Assembly: GCA_947683425.1 (NCBI GenBank)
Contig: CANTUQ010000055.1
Coordinates: 21,012,001 to 21,076,000 of the forward strand
Direction of reading: 5' to 3'
Origin: Excoecaria cochinchinensis
Taxonomy: Eukaryota > Streptophyta > Magnoliopsida > Malpighiales > Euphorbiaceae
DNA length: 64,000 nt
Below the pieces are notes generated by a model. That model worked only from the letters and a program-made list of their open reading frames with translations, ran no database searches and was not told the origin of the DNA. Positions within the stretch are counted from its first letter, which is position 1. Each line of letters begins with the position of its first letter. Position numbers and translations under genes: made by a program. Positions 1-10,628 of this stretch are shown in pieces.

Positions 1-300
1 TCTGAACCAAAGCACAGCAGGGAATGCAAGGCAGGGTGCTGGGTGGATACCAGGTCTCGACAATAGCGGCAAGCTCTTCAGGTAGGGGGTACAGTTCTAG
101 GTAGGTGAACCTGAAGGCGTGGAATCGCGGGTCCTAGAAATGAACCACAGCCAAAAGAAGATTGTGGTCTATCTTAATCCTTCTCAGAAATTTTAGGTCA
201 GAAAGCGGAGCCAGGGTGGGGTTTTCCCAAGTTTGTTAGTTATCCAAAATTCAGTACATCCTAGCAACAGTGACAGAAGACAATTTTCAATCCCTGTGGT
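1..300 (-). pseudogene. Tat-lineage antisense ORF, 5' part (window edge)
   Basis: Read on the minus strand, this stretch matches, codon by codon, the antisense ORF of element C at 23800-24060. Shared motifs include the run FRFTY, an L-PLP-EL motif and WYPP followed by LPCIPCC. It resembles the plant protein group annotated as DUF7745 or plant mobile domain-like, found in Tat/Ogre elements; that assignment is from memory of the family. Three in-frame stops are visible: a TGA where C has Arg (CGA-like), a TAA, and a TAG at 134-136 where C has Trp. Because this ORF normally runs opposite to gag-pol, the parent element should lie on the plus strand and extend left of the window. The C-terminal part is outside the window. 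Confidence 0.7.
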
Positions 301-417
301 TGAAAATTTAAGATTGGCCAAAGAAATAAGCAAGGAAAAAGAGAGAAAACGAAAGAAAAGGCTTGGATTTTTGACAAGAAGATGAAAGGACATGAAACCC
401 AAGGAAGAAAATGGGCA

Positions 418-487
418 ATTTAAAAGGAAGGGATGACCGACGGGGTGCCCATCTGTCACCCAATCAACGGGTAGCCCGTCGGTCAAG
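418..487 (-). promoter_or_regulatory. Dyad-TATA promoter of the edge antisense ORF
   Basis: The inverted-repeat motif ACCGACGGG...CCGTCGGT lies at 433-486, followed on the minus strand about 7 bp later by the TATA-like TTTTAAATT (418-426). The antisense ORF starts about 120 bp further on. The arrangement and motif match the internal promoter of element C at 23511-23708. Bases 488-597 hold nothing I recognise. Confidence 0.5.
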
Positions 488-597
488 CTTGTTGACTAAT
501 GGGCAGAATATCCCTGCATGCATGCATGACACGTGCATAGAATAATCTTTGCATATTTTTATTTCCTTTGTAATTTTGCAGGCAAGTCCAGGCACGG

Positions 598-862
598 TGT
601 AACAACCCAAAAAGGGCCTGGTCGAAATTTGCATGGTAAGTCGGTAAATTAAGGGTATTTCCGAAATTTGAGTAAGAGGAAAATTGGATAATAAGGACTT
701 TAGTGCAAGGGAATTTAATTAATTAAGTTAAGAAAAGGATTTATATGGTGTGATGTGGTGTATGGAAGTAGGATAATTGTTGGATTAATCTAGTGTGGTT
801 TGGGTGTATGGTGCCATGGAGATATTTATGTAAGAGATGATTGGGTGTGTGTGGGTTTGGAG
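598..862 (+). repeat. Element B 5' LTR, first segment
   Basis: Starts TGTAACAACCC and matches the 3' LTR at 13718-13978 almost base for base. It is cut by element A. Bases 858-862 (TGGAG) are one copy of A's target site duplication. Confidence 0.85.
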
Positions 863-1283
863 TGTAACACCCCTTACCCATACTCAGGCGATCCCATCCG
901 ATAAGGAGTGAGGTGCCGTAGGAGTAAGGGTGCCACCACACAGATACATAACACTCATACACTCATCCATAAACATACATAACAAAATACCAGGTAATTT
1001 GAAACTTTACAAGATCATTCATGAAAGCTGATCATGCATTAATATAATAGAAGCATTACATTACTGTTCTGATCAACTGAGGGATACAACAGATAATTAC
1101 AAACCCCAAAATACATATACAAAAGCGGAAGCTATTACAAAATCATAAGAGAGTTCTTATACAAAAGAATCATAAAGCTACAAAAAAATAAGTCCTACAC
1201 TAAGACCCTGCTGTGTTGGCTTTGATGGCGACGACTCTCCCAAAAGCAACTCCTTCCGCACCTGCACGGGTAAACACACCGTG

Positions 1284-1302
1284 CTAAGCGATAAACGCTT
1301 AG
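1284..1302. promoter_or_regulatory. Conserved LTR stem-loop CTAAGCG/CGCTTAG
   Basis: Seven-bp perfect stem with a 5-base loop. The same hairpin occurs at 8518-8536 (one stem mismatch) and in element B at 12577-12594, although the surrounding LTR sequences of A and B are otherwise strongly diverged. It probably acts in the transcript (R/U5), for example in polyadenylation or packaging; that is inference. Confidence 0.5.
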
Positions 1303-1946
1303 TGGGGAAAACACATAGCATAAAGACAACCATTCACAACGGTCGTCAAGGCAATTCACATGCGTAAGTACATATAACCATTCATCAGAAGGTTCAAATC
1401 AATAATCGTATTCTCATAACAGATGATACTTTTCATCATTGAATTCACAAGGATAAAACATATGTTTGCTCATATAACAATTCATACAAGTACTTTAAGC
1501 ATTGAAACACCTGCTGACTCAAGGTAGTGGATAACGAGTGAACAGAAAGTACTTTACGAGTACCAACGGAATACGAAAAACCTTTTTAACTTTTCATTCA
1601 CAAACATTTCCAGAAGGACCTTAAACAAGATTCAAACACATTACAGAAGTTCGCGAGGAACAAAACGGGGACCTGATCGGGGTCCAAACGGAAATACAGA
1701 AGCTGCAGCAAAGACTCTATTAGGCATGCCTAACTATCCACTGACTAGACTCTAGCAGGTTATACTTAAACCATTCAATCCATTTCATAATTTCCAAAAT
1801 CATCATCATCAAATGAGCATAATCACATCATGGTTACACTTGCATATCATTTATAGGATACCAAGCATAAATCTCATAACTGCTAAAGTGAACTGAAGTT
1901 CAAGGCACACGCGAAGAAAGAAAACTCATTCAGCATACAAGGGACT

Positions 1947-2255
1947 GTCGCGCTCGCGATAGAGACTGAAGTCTCTTCGCTGCGCGCGCGCGACAGATTT
2001 CGCGACCGCGGGGAGGACGGAAGAGCCAGGCTCTGTCGCGCTCGCGACGGGTGTCGCGATCGCGACAGAAGGCAAAGGGTGCTGTCGCGATCTCGCGACG
2101 GATCGCTTGCTCGCGATAGCACTTGGCAACAATACTCTCTGTCGCGATCGTGACAGTCGTCGCGCTCGCGACAGAGGGTATACAACACTTCGGCTGTCGC
2201 GGGCTCGCGGCGGATGAACTCCCAATACCGCTCTCTATCGCGATCGCGACAGCGT
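1947..2255. repeat. Dyad array, TCGCGA type, element A 3' LTR
   Basis: About ten copies of inverted repeats built on GTCGCG-n-CGCGAC, such as TGTCGCGATCGCGACAG, separated by short unrelated sequence. The block is far richer in G+C and CpG than the surrounding LTR. Arginine-rich reading frames here are a by-product of the repeats. Confidence 0.85.
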
Positions 2256-3340
2256 CCGGATTTTGAAAATCTGCAGAAATTCTGCAGATTTTCTTCTTCC
2301 ATTTCCTCTTCCAACCACACAAATCTCAATCAAATGTCTCTTACCTCAATTCCAGCCATCCAATAACATCAACAACCATAATACAACATTTAATTGCAAT
2401 ATATATCATACAATCCATCAATTTGAACATTTAATTTCAAGAATCATTCACAAACTCCATTTATGCATCAAACTACTTCAGATCCAAATTCATCATGATT
2501 AACTCATAATCTTGCAAGTTCCACATTCTAAAACAAAGACCCATAGCATAAACATCAAAATAAAGGACATCTAACAACCTAATTCCATGAAAACATCAAG
2601 AACACACTCATGAACATTTTCACATAAAAAGGAAGAAATTCCCAAACCTCAAAATCCTTAGCTCCTAGTGTTTAGTTCCACTTGATCCAGCAACTTCCTT
2701 GCCTTTAGGATCCCGGGGAGGCTCAACTAAGAAACCCAACCAAGAACAAGCAAACAAAAACCAAAATCCAAACTTCAAACCCAATTCCAAAAATAAGAAA
2801 AGAGAAGAAGATGGAAAACTTAAACAAAGGTAAAAATGAATGCATAGGACTTACCAATGACTACTAAGAGATGATCAAACCCCACTAGAACTCTTGAATC
2901 TCAACTAAGGTCCAAGTGAAGAAGAAAGAAGAGGAAAAGAAGAAGGGGCGGCGTGAGGAACGGGAAACACAAGTGAAGAAAATCTGATTTTCCCCTTTCC
3001 TTTCTTTTCCTTTTCTTTTCTTAACCCTAGACACATGTCAAGATCCTAATGGAGGGATTTGGTCACTCACACCCTAGATGCTTATGTCACACACACACAC
3101 TAGACTCTCTCAACTAAAACATACCCTACAATGATATGCATGACCGCATACTACCATAACCCACTAGTGCATATCCTACTATGGTGCACTCATGCATACC
3201 CACAACTCTAACCCAACTAATACACACCAAGGCACCATGCATGCACCCACATGCAAGCAAAACTCTTCTAACATGCAAAAATTACCAAAATGCCCTTATG
3301 ATCCAAAACTCATGCAATTGCACACACATACATATATGGC

Positions 3341-6300
3341 TCATTCAACTAGGGGGCAAATGGGGTGTGACAACTCTCCCCTACTAACAAGAATTTCGTC
3401 CTCGAAATTCTCACCTGAACTGAACAATTGCGGGTACTGCAATCTCATTGACTCCTCCGGTTCCCAAGTCACTTCCTCAACCCCATGGTGATTCCACAAA
3501 ACCTTTACCAAGGGAATTTGCTTATTTCTCAGCTGTCTTACTTCCCGCTCTAGGATAGCTCTAGGCTCCTCATCGTAGGAAAAATCTGACTGTACTTGAA
3601 CTTCTTGAATTGACAAAACATGGGAAGGATCCGATCTATACCGACGGAGCATCGAAACGTGAAACACATCATGAAGCTTTGACAATTCCATTGGCAAAGC
3701 TAGTCTGTAAGCCACTGGACCCACTCTTGCTAATACCTCATACGGACCAATAAAGCGAGGACTAAGTTTCCCTTTCTTTCCAAATCGAACTACTTTTCTC
3801 CAAGGAGACACTTTAAGAAAAACCTTGTCCCCAACTTCAAACTGTACATCCTTTCTCTTCAGGTTGGCATAAGACTTCTGTCGATCCTTGGCTACCTTCA
3901 AATTCTGCTGAACAACTCTGATCTTTTCTTCTGTATCTCTAACTAGATCTGGTCCAATCACTGACCTCTCAGATAACTCCGTCCAACAAACTGGAGTCCT
4001 ACACTGACGCCCATACAGAGCCTCATATGGTGACATGCCAATGCTCGACTGAAAACTGTCGTTGTAGGCAAACTCCATCAATGATACGTACTTATCCCAA
4101 CTACCCGGAAAGTCCAAAACACAAGCCCTCATCATATCCTCTAAGATCTGAATCACCCGCTCGGACTGACCATCAGTCTGAGGATGAAACGCTGTACTGA
4201 ACTTCAGTTTGGTACCCAAAGCTCGCTGCAATTCTTTCCAGAACTTGGATGTGAACCTTGGGTCTCTATCAGAAACTATGGACAAAGGCACTCCATGCAA
4301 CCGAATTATCTCATCCACATACATACTGGCCAACCTACTCATCGAATAATCCATCCTAACCGGCAAAAAGTGAGCAGACTTCGTGAGTCGATCCACAACC
4401 ACCCAAACAGAATCATGCTTCCTCTGTGTCAAAGGCAATCCTGAGACAAAATCCATGGCGATGTCGTCCCATTTCCATTTGGGAACGGACAAAGGCGTGA
4501 GCAATCCAGAAGGAACCTGGTGCTCAGCCTTGACCTGCTGACAAGTCAAGCACTTAGATACAAAGTCCACTATGTCCCTCTTCATACCAGACCACCAAAA
4601 GAACTGCTTCAAATTCCGATACATCTTTACACTGCCAGGATGCATGGTGAAAACTGAACTATGTGCCTCATCCAAAATCTGTCTTCTTAACTCTGCACTA
4701 TTCGGTACACACAAACGGTTTCCAAACAGGAGAACCCCATCCTGAACCGAAAACTCTGACTGCTTGCCCGAACTGACTTCTTGCACAATCCGCTGAAGTT
4801 TCTCATCAACCTTCTGAGCATCTACTAACCGCTGTCTCAAAGTAGGCTTGACTCTCAACTGAGCTACCAAAGCCCCATCTGAACCAAACCTCCATCCGAA
4901 CCGTCTCAAAAACAAAGCAGAAACTGACTTCCTACTCAATGCATCCGCGACTACATTGGCCTTACCCGGATGGTAATCCACAATGCAATCGTAATCCTTA
5001 AACAGCTCAAGCCAACGACGTTGCCTCATATTCAATTCCTTCTGAGTCAGAAAATACTTCAAACTCTTATGGTCCGTAAAGATCCTGCACTTCTCCCCGT
5101 AGAGATAATGACGCCAAATCTTCAAAGCGAAGACAACTGCAGCTAACTCAAGATCATGCGTCGGATAATTCCTCTCATGCGGTTTCAATTGCCGAGAAGC
5201 ATAAGCCACAACCTTACCTTCCTGCATCAGAACGCACCCCAAACCGACACCTGAAGCGTCACTATACATAACAAACTCCTTACCCGAGGTGGGTTGAGTT
5301 AGTATAGGAGCTTCAACTAACAACTGCTTCAACCTCTCAAAACAGGCTTGACACTTATCCAACCATTCAAACTTAATTCCTTTTCTCAACAATCTGGTCA
5401 TCGAAGCGGCTATCACTGAAAAACCCTTAACGAACCGACGGTAATAACCCGCCAGACCAAGGAAACTCCTCACTTCCTGGACGTTCCTAGGCGCTTTCCA
5501 ATCCACTATCGCCTCAATCTTGGCTGGATCCACTTGGATACCCTTAGCTGAAACTATATGACCCAAAAATGACACTTCCTTCAGCCAAAAATCACTCTTA
5601 CTCAACTTAGCAAACAACCGATGCTCTCTCAAAATTTGCAAAACTAACCGAAGATGCTCTTCATGCTCGGCTTCATCCTTGGAAAATACCAAAATATCAT
5701 CTATAAAAACTACTACAAACCGGTCTAAGTATGGCCTGAACACTTTATTCATCAAATCCATGAATGCTGCTGGAGCATTAGTTAAACCAAACGGCATAAC
5801 AAGGAACTCGTAGTGGCCATACCGAGTCCGAAATGCAGTCTTAACCACATCCTGATCCTTAACACGAAGCTGATAATACCCAGACCGAAGGTCAATCTTG
5901 GAAAACACACCCGCACCTCGCAGCTGATCAAACAAATCTTCAACTCTGGGCAACGGATACTTATTCTTCACTGTGACTTTATTGATTTGTCTGTAGTCAA
6001 TACACGTCCTCAAGGATCCATCCTTCTTCTTAACAAACAGAACCGGAGCTCCCCAAGGAGATATGCTGGGTCGAATGAATCCCTTATCCAATAGCTCTTG
6101 CAGTTGAGTTTTAAGTTCTCTCAACTCTACAGGAGCCATCCGATAAGGTGCCTTCGACACCGGTGTGGTACCCGGCATAATCTCTATGGCTAGCTCAACT
6201 TCCCTCTCCGGAGGCAAACCCGGCAAGTCACTCGGGAAAACATCACTAAACTCTCGGACAACAGGGATGTCCTCAATCCTAACTTGATCCCTCTTGGAAT

Positions 6301-7477
6301 CCAAAACCACAGCGAGAAAAGCCTCACAACCTTTTCTCATAAACCTTTTGGCTTGAATCGCAGAAATCACATTGTGCACAGAACTTGCACCCAAACCTCT
6401 GACAAACACTGGAACTCGATTCCTGTCTCGAAGCACAAAGGTCTTCCTATGATAATCAACCACAGCTCTATGCTTGCTCAACCAATCCATACCCAGAATC
6501 AAATCATACTCTCTGAAGGGCAACTCTATCAAATCCACAGGGAATTCAACACTCTCAACCACCAACGGACAATTCCTATAGACTCTACTCACACTGACAC
6601 TATGCCCTAATGGATTGGTCACACATATCTCGAAGTCTAACTGTTCTACCATATGCAACTTATCAATAAACTTATGCGTGCACAAATATGAGTGTGTGGA
6701 ACCAGGATCTATCAGAGCATATAATTCAGTGTCATGGAGTAGGAACTTACCAGCAATCACATCAGGGGCATCCTGCTCCTCTCTGGCTCTAACTGCATAA
6801 GCTCTAGCGGCCATAGGGGGAGGTCGCTCAACTGTCTCAGAACCAGCTACATCTCTGGGTCGACCACCTCGACCTCTACCCCTACCTCTACCTCTAGTGG
6901 CCTGCGGAGCATTCGATCCAACTCTGCTAGCTCCTCCCTGAGGACCCGAGTCTTCACCCATCTGAGGACAATTAGCCACACGGTGTTCGGTGCTCCCACA
7001 CCTGAAACACCCACCAGTAAGCCACCTACACTCACCCCAGTGAGCCTTACTGCAGTTCGAACAAACGAGTGCAGCATCTGACCGGCCACCCCTACCAGAA
7101 CCAGACACTGCCGCTGAACCTTGCCTTCTCCCTCTGGAAGCCGAACCAGCCGCATGATCATCTTGCGGTTTCCTTGATCTCTTACCCGAAGATGAGGAAA
7201 CACCACCTCTAGCAGAACTCCTGCGCTGAGCTCTCTCTCTAATCAAAGTCTCCGCCTTCTCTGCCCTCAAAGCAGCCTCAGCAATCTGATAATACTGTAC
7301 CCCCGGCATACACATCAAAGAAACTAAAGCGATCTTCAAAGAATCATTTAACCCGGCCTCAAAGTGCTTGCATCTGAAATCATCCGTCATGACCCCACGT
7401 GGGGCATAACGGGACAACCGGTTAAACTCCTTCTCATAATCCGCAACCGACAAGGCCCTTTGCCTCAAACTCAGAAA
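3341..7477 (-). CDS. gag-pol: Element A gag C-terminus and pol polyprotein
   Basis: This continues the gag frame without shift after an in-frame TAG at 7478-7480. Counting from the gag Met, domains in order are: two zinc knuckles (residues about 306-337), aspartic protease with IDPGS (about 424), reverse transcriptase with FIDD (about 758-761), RNase H starting at YSDAS (about 907), integrase with an HHCC finger and catalytic Asp, Asp and Glu spaced DD35E (about 1176, 1237, 1273), and a chromodomain (about 1469-1522). The final codons run into the 3' LTR. The chromodomain is expected to steer integration to heterochromatin. All catalytic residues are present, so apart from the one stop the protein looks functional. 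Confidence 0.93.
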   Translation of the reverse strand, partial: FLSLRQRALSVADYEKEFNRLSRYAPRGVMTDDFRCKHFEAGLNDSLKIALVSLMCMPGVQYYQIAEAALRAEKAETLIRERAQRRSSARGGVSSSSGKRSRKPQDDHAAGSASRGRRQGSAAVSGSGRGGRSDAALVCSNCSKAHWGECRWLTGGCFRCGSTEHRVANCPQMGEDSGPQGGASRVGSNAPQATRGRGRGRGRGGRPRDVAGSETVERPPPMAARAYAVRAREEQDAPDVIAGKFLLHDTELYALIDPGSTHSYLCTHKFIDKLHMVEQLDFEICVTNPLGHSVSVSRVYRNCPLVVESVEFPVDLIELPFREYDLILGMDWLSKHRAVVDYHRKTFVLRDRNRVPVFVRGLGASSVHNVISAIQAKRFMRKGCEAFLAVVLDSKRDQVRIEDIPVVREFSDVFPSDLPGLPPEREVELAIEIMPGTTPVSKAPYRMAPVELRELKTQLQELLDKGFIRPSISPWGAPVLFVKKKDGSLRTCIDYRQINKVTVKNKYPLPRVEDLFDQLRGAGVFSKIDLRSGYYQLRVKDQDVVKTAFRTRYGHYEFLVMPFGLTNAPAAFMDLMNKVFRPYLDRFVVVFIDDILVFSKDEAEHEEHLRLVLQILREHRLFAKLSKSDFWLKEVSFLGHIVSAKGIQVDPAKIEAIVDWKAPRNVQEVRSFLGLAGYYRRFVKGFSVIAASMTRLLRKGIKFEWLDKCQACFERLKQLLVEAPILTQPTSGKEFVMYSDASGVGLGCVLMQEGKVVAYASRQLKPHERNYPTHDLELAAVVFALKIWRHYLYGEKCRIFTDHKSLKYFLTQKELNMRQRRWLELFKDYDCIVDYHPGKANVVADALSRKSVSALFLRRFGWRFGSDGALVAQLRVKPTLRQRLVDAQKVDEKLQRIVQEVSSGKQSEFSVQDGVLLFGNRLCVPNSAELRRQILDEAHSSVFTMHPGSVKMYRNLKQFFWWSGMKRDIVDFVSKCLTCQQVKAEHQVPSGLLTPLSVPKWKWDDIAMDFVSGLPLTQRKHDSVWVVVDRLTKSAHFLPVRMDYSMSRLASMYVDEIIRLHGVPLSIVSDRDPRFTSKFWKELQRALGTKLKFSTAFHPQTDGQSERVIQILEDMMRACVLDFPGSWDKYVSLMEFAYNDSFQSSIGMSPYEALYGRQCRTPVCWTELSERSVIGPDLVRDTEEKIRVVQQNLKVAKDRQKSYANLKRKDVQFEVGDKVFLKVSPWRKVVRFGKKGKLSPRFIGPYEVLARVGPVAYRLALPMELSKLHDVFHVSMLRRYRSDPSHVLSIQEVQVQSDFSYDEEPRAILEREVRQLRNKQIPLVKVLWNHHGVEEVTWEPEESMRLQYPQLFSSGENFEDEILVSRGELSHPICPLVE
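3373..3410 (-). other. Element A polypurine tract and pre-PPT hairpin
   Basis: On the minus strand a perfect hairpin (3391-3410, stem GAATTTCG, loop AGGA) precedes the purine-rich tract AGTAGGGGAGAGT, which abuts the 3' LTR. The hairpin overlaps the codons of the conserved FEDE motif at the end of pol. Confidence 0.8.
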
Positions 7478-7978
7478 CTACGCCCATCTTGCGTCTTTAT
7501 ATGCCTGAGTCACATACTTCTTAGTAAACTGCTCATCAAAGAAATCCCATGTCAAAGGGTCAGGCATCTGAGGTTGTCTACTCACCAACTCCCACCATTC
7601 ATAAGCTGAACCCTGAAGTAAAGCTACTGCACACTCAGCTTGCTGATCAGGAGGACATCTAACTTCCCTCAAGGCTCTCTTGACTTTATCAAGCCACTTC
7701 TCGGCTAACTCAGATTCATCAAGTCCGGTCCCATAAAAATCCTCGACACCCGCTCTTCTTAGACTTACTATCGGAGCTTTCGGGGCAGTCACCCTTTCCA
7801 AAACCCGAGCCATGTCTTGATGCAATCTAAGCATCGCCTCAAAAGGCATGGCAGCGGCCTCAGGCTGGACCCTAGCACGTTGAGCCGACACCGAAACTGA
7901 GACAGACGGATCTACCGCTGGAGGGTTCACACTTTCAGCGGACTCCTCGAGCGCACCGTGAGCAGAATCAGAATTCAT
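7478..7978 (-). CDS. gag: Element A gag N-terminal part, ending at an in-frame TAG
   Basis: This opens the polyprotein. The start at 7978 is the first Met after the PBS leader (7979-8079). It covers the matrix/capsid-like Retrotrans_gag region (a WW-like motif EWWELVSRQ and an F-EQF-KKYV motif are visible) and stops after 166 residues at TAG (7478-7480). The same frame continues downstream with conserved gag sequence, so the stop is a nonsense mutation inside capsid rather than the natural gag end. A readthrough signal at a gag-pol border is unlikely because the zinc knuckle lies about 140 codons further on. Confidence 0.85.
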   Translation of the reverse strand: MNSDSAHGALEESAESVNPPAVDPSVSVSVSAQRARVQPEAAAMPFEAMLRLHQDMARVLERVTAPKAPIVSLRRAGVEDFYGTGLDESELAEKWLDKVKRALREVRCPPDQQAECAVALLQGSAYEWWELVSRQPQMPDPLTWDFFDEQFTKKYVTQAYKDARWA

Positions 7979-8079
7979 CTAACAAACAAGAGGACAACCG
8001 CATCAGCCAACACAGCCCTAGGCATAGACATATACACATAACATCACATAAGCAATCACCCAGAAACGCCTAAACCGGC

Positions 8080-8091
8080 GCTCTGATACCA
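8080..8091 (-). other. Element A primer-binding site (initiator tRNA-Met)
   Basis: The minus strand reads TGGTATCAGAGC, the standard plant initiator-Met PBS, five bases inside the 5' LTR. Confidence 0.92.
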
Positions 8092-8096
8092 CAACT

Positions 8097-10628
8097 TGTA
8101 ACACCCCTTACCCATACGCAGGCGATCCCATCCGATAAGGAGTGAGGTACCGTAGGAGTAAAGGTGCCACCACACAGATACATAACACTCATACACTCAT
8201 CCATAAACATACATAACAAAATACCAGGTAATTTGAAACTTTACAAGATCATTCATGAAAGCTGATCATGCATTAATATAATAGAAGCATTACATTACTG
8301 TTCTGATCAACTGAGGGATACAACAGATAATTACAAACCCCAAAATACATATACAAAAGCGGAAGCTATTACAAAATCATAAGAGAGTTCTTATACAAAA
8401 GAATCATAAAGCTACAAAAAAATAAGTCCTACACTAAGACCCTACTGTGTTGGCTTTGATGGCGATGACTCTCCCAAAAGCAACTGCTTCCGCACCTGCA
8501 CGGGTAAACACACCGTGCTAAGTGATAAACGCTTAGTGGGGAAAACACATAGCATAAAGACAACCATTCACAACGGTCGTCAAGGCAATTCACATGCGTA
8601 AGTACATATAACCATTCATCAGAAGGTTCAAATCAATAATCGTATTCTCATAACAGATGATACTTTTCACCATTGAATTCACAAGGATAAAACATATGTT
8701 TGCTCATATAACAATTCATACAAGTACTTTAAGCATTGAAACACCTGCTGACTCAAGGTAGTGGATAACGAGTGAACAGAAAGTACTTTACGAGTACCAA
8801 CGGAATACGAAAAACCTTTTTAACTTTTCATTCACAAACATTTCCAGAAGGACCTTAAACAAGATCCAAACACATTACAAAAGTTCGCGAGGAATGAAAC
8901 GGGGACATGATCGGGGTCCAAACGGAAATACAGAAGCTGCAGCAAAGACTCTATTAGGCATGCCTAACTATCCACTGACTAGACTCTAGCAGGTTATACT
9001 TAAACCATTCAATCCATTTCATAATTTCCAAAATCATCATCATCAAATGAGCATAATCACATCATGGTTACAATTGCATATCACTTATAGGATACCAAGC
9101 ATAAATCTCATAACTGCTAAAGTGAACTGAAGTTCAAGGCACACGCGAAGAAAGAAAACTCATTCAGAATACAAGGGACTGTCGCGCTCGCGATAGAGAC
9201 CGAAGTCTCTTCGCTGCGCGCGCGCGACAGATTTCGCGACCGCGGGGAGGACGGAAGAGCCAGGCTCTATCGCGCTCACGACGGGTGTCGCGATCGCGAC
9301 AGAAGGCAAAGGGTGCTGTCGCGATCTCGTGACGGATCGCTTGCTCGCGATAGCACTTGGCAACAATACTCTCTGTCGCGATCGCGACAGTCGTTGCGCT
9401 CGCGACAGAGGGTATACAACACTTCGGCTGTCGCGGACTCGCGGTGGATGTCGCGTGCTCGCGACAGCGAAGCTCCCAATACCGCTCTCTGTCGCGATCG
9501 CGACAGCGTCGGGATTTTGAAAATCTGCAGAAATTCTGCAGATTTTCTTCTTCCATTTCCTCTTCCAACCACACAAATCTCAATTAAATGTCTCTTACCT
9601 CAATTCCAGCCATCCAATAACATCAACAACCATAATACAACATTTAATTACAATATATATCATACAATCCATAAATTTGAACATTTAATTTCAAGAATCA
9701 TTCACAAACTCCATTTATGCATCAAACTACTTCAGATCCAAATTCATCATGATTAACTCATAATCTTGCAAGTTCCACATTCTAAAACAAAGACCCATAA
9801 CATAAACATCAAAATAAAGGACATCTAACAACCTAATTCCATGAAAACATCAAGAACACACTCATGAACATTTTCACATACAAAGGAAGAAATTCCCAAA
9901 CCTCAAAATCCTTAGCTCCTAGTGTTTAGTTCCACTTGATCCAGCAACTTCCTTGCCTTTAGGATCCCGGGGAGGCTCAACTAAGAAACCCAACCAAGAA
10001 CAAGTAAACAAAAACCAAAATCCAAACTTCAAACCCAATTCAAAAAATAAGAAAAGAGAAGAAGATGGAAAACTTAAACAAAGGTAAAAATGAATGCATA
10101 GGACTTACCAATGACTACTAAGAGATGATCAAACCCCACTAGAACTCTTGAATCTCAACTAAGGTCCAAGTGAAGAAGAAAGAAGAGGAAAAGAAGAAGG
10201 GGCGGCGTGAGGAACGGGAAACACAAGTGAAGAAAATCTGATTTTCCCCTTTCCTTTCTTTTCCTTTTCTTTTCTTAACCCTAGACACATGTCAAGATCC
10301 TAATGGAGGGATTTGGTCACTCACACCCTAGATGCTTATGTCACACACACACACTAGACTCTCTCAACTAAAACATACCCTACAATGATATACATGACCG
10401 CATACTACCATAACCCACTAGTGCATATCCTACTATGGTGCACTCATGCATACCCACAACTCTAACCCAACTAATACACACCAAGGCACCATGCATGCAC
10501 CCACATGCAAGCAAAACTCTTCTAACATGCAAAAATTACCAAAATGCCCTTATGATCTAAAACTCATGCAATTGCACACGCATACATATATGGCTCATTC
10601 AACTAGGGGGCAAATGGGGTGTGACATG
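8097..10628 (-). repeat. Element A 5' LTR
   Basis: About 2532 bp, TGTAACACCCC to GGGTGTGACA. It holds the TCGCGA dyad array at 9178-9507, one unit more than the 3' LTR, and a pyrimidine-rich stretch near 10190-10275 that reads as purine/pyrimidine-biased leader on the transcribed strand. No clear TATA box was found. Confidence 0.93.
9178..9507. repeat. Dyad array, TCGCGA type, element A 5' LTR
   Basis: Same motif and order as 1947-2255 with an additional unit at about 9451-9470. Several units differ between the LTRs by C/T or G/A changes at CpG sites. Confidence 0.85.

Larger units (their letters stand above)
863..3372 (-). repeat. Element A 3' LTR
   Basis: About 2510 bp, TGTAACACCCC to GGGTGTGACA on the plus strand. 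It contains a dyad array (1947-2255) and a perfect stem-loop at 1284-1302. Compared with the other LTR it lacks about 20 bp that hold one dyad unit. The last codons of gag-pol (3341-3372) lie inside this LTR. Confidence 0.93.
863..10628 (-). mobile_element. Element A: Tekay/Del chromovirus, nearly complete
   Basis: Minus-strand element with two long LTRs (863-3372 and 8097-10628) starting TG and ending CA, an initiator-Met PBS, a gag-pol frame with one in-frame stop, and a polypurine tract. It is flanked by the 5-bp duplication TGGAG (858-862, 10629-10633) and splits the 5' LTR of element B. By hand comparison the LTRs differ at about three dozen positions in roughly 2.5 kb plus one 20-bp indel, so the insertion is recent. 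The C-terminal chromodomain and the PBS place it in the Tekay/Del group. Confidence 0.93.

Noticed and set aside
1883..2329. Arginine-rich ORFs on several frames (also near 9160-9583)
   Set aside because: They are translations of the TCGCGA dyads; frames on both strands are open because of the repeat composition, and none is conserved outside the array.
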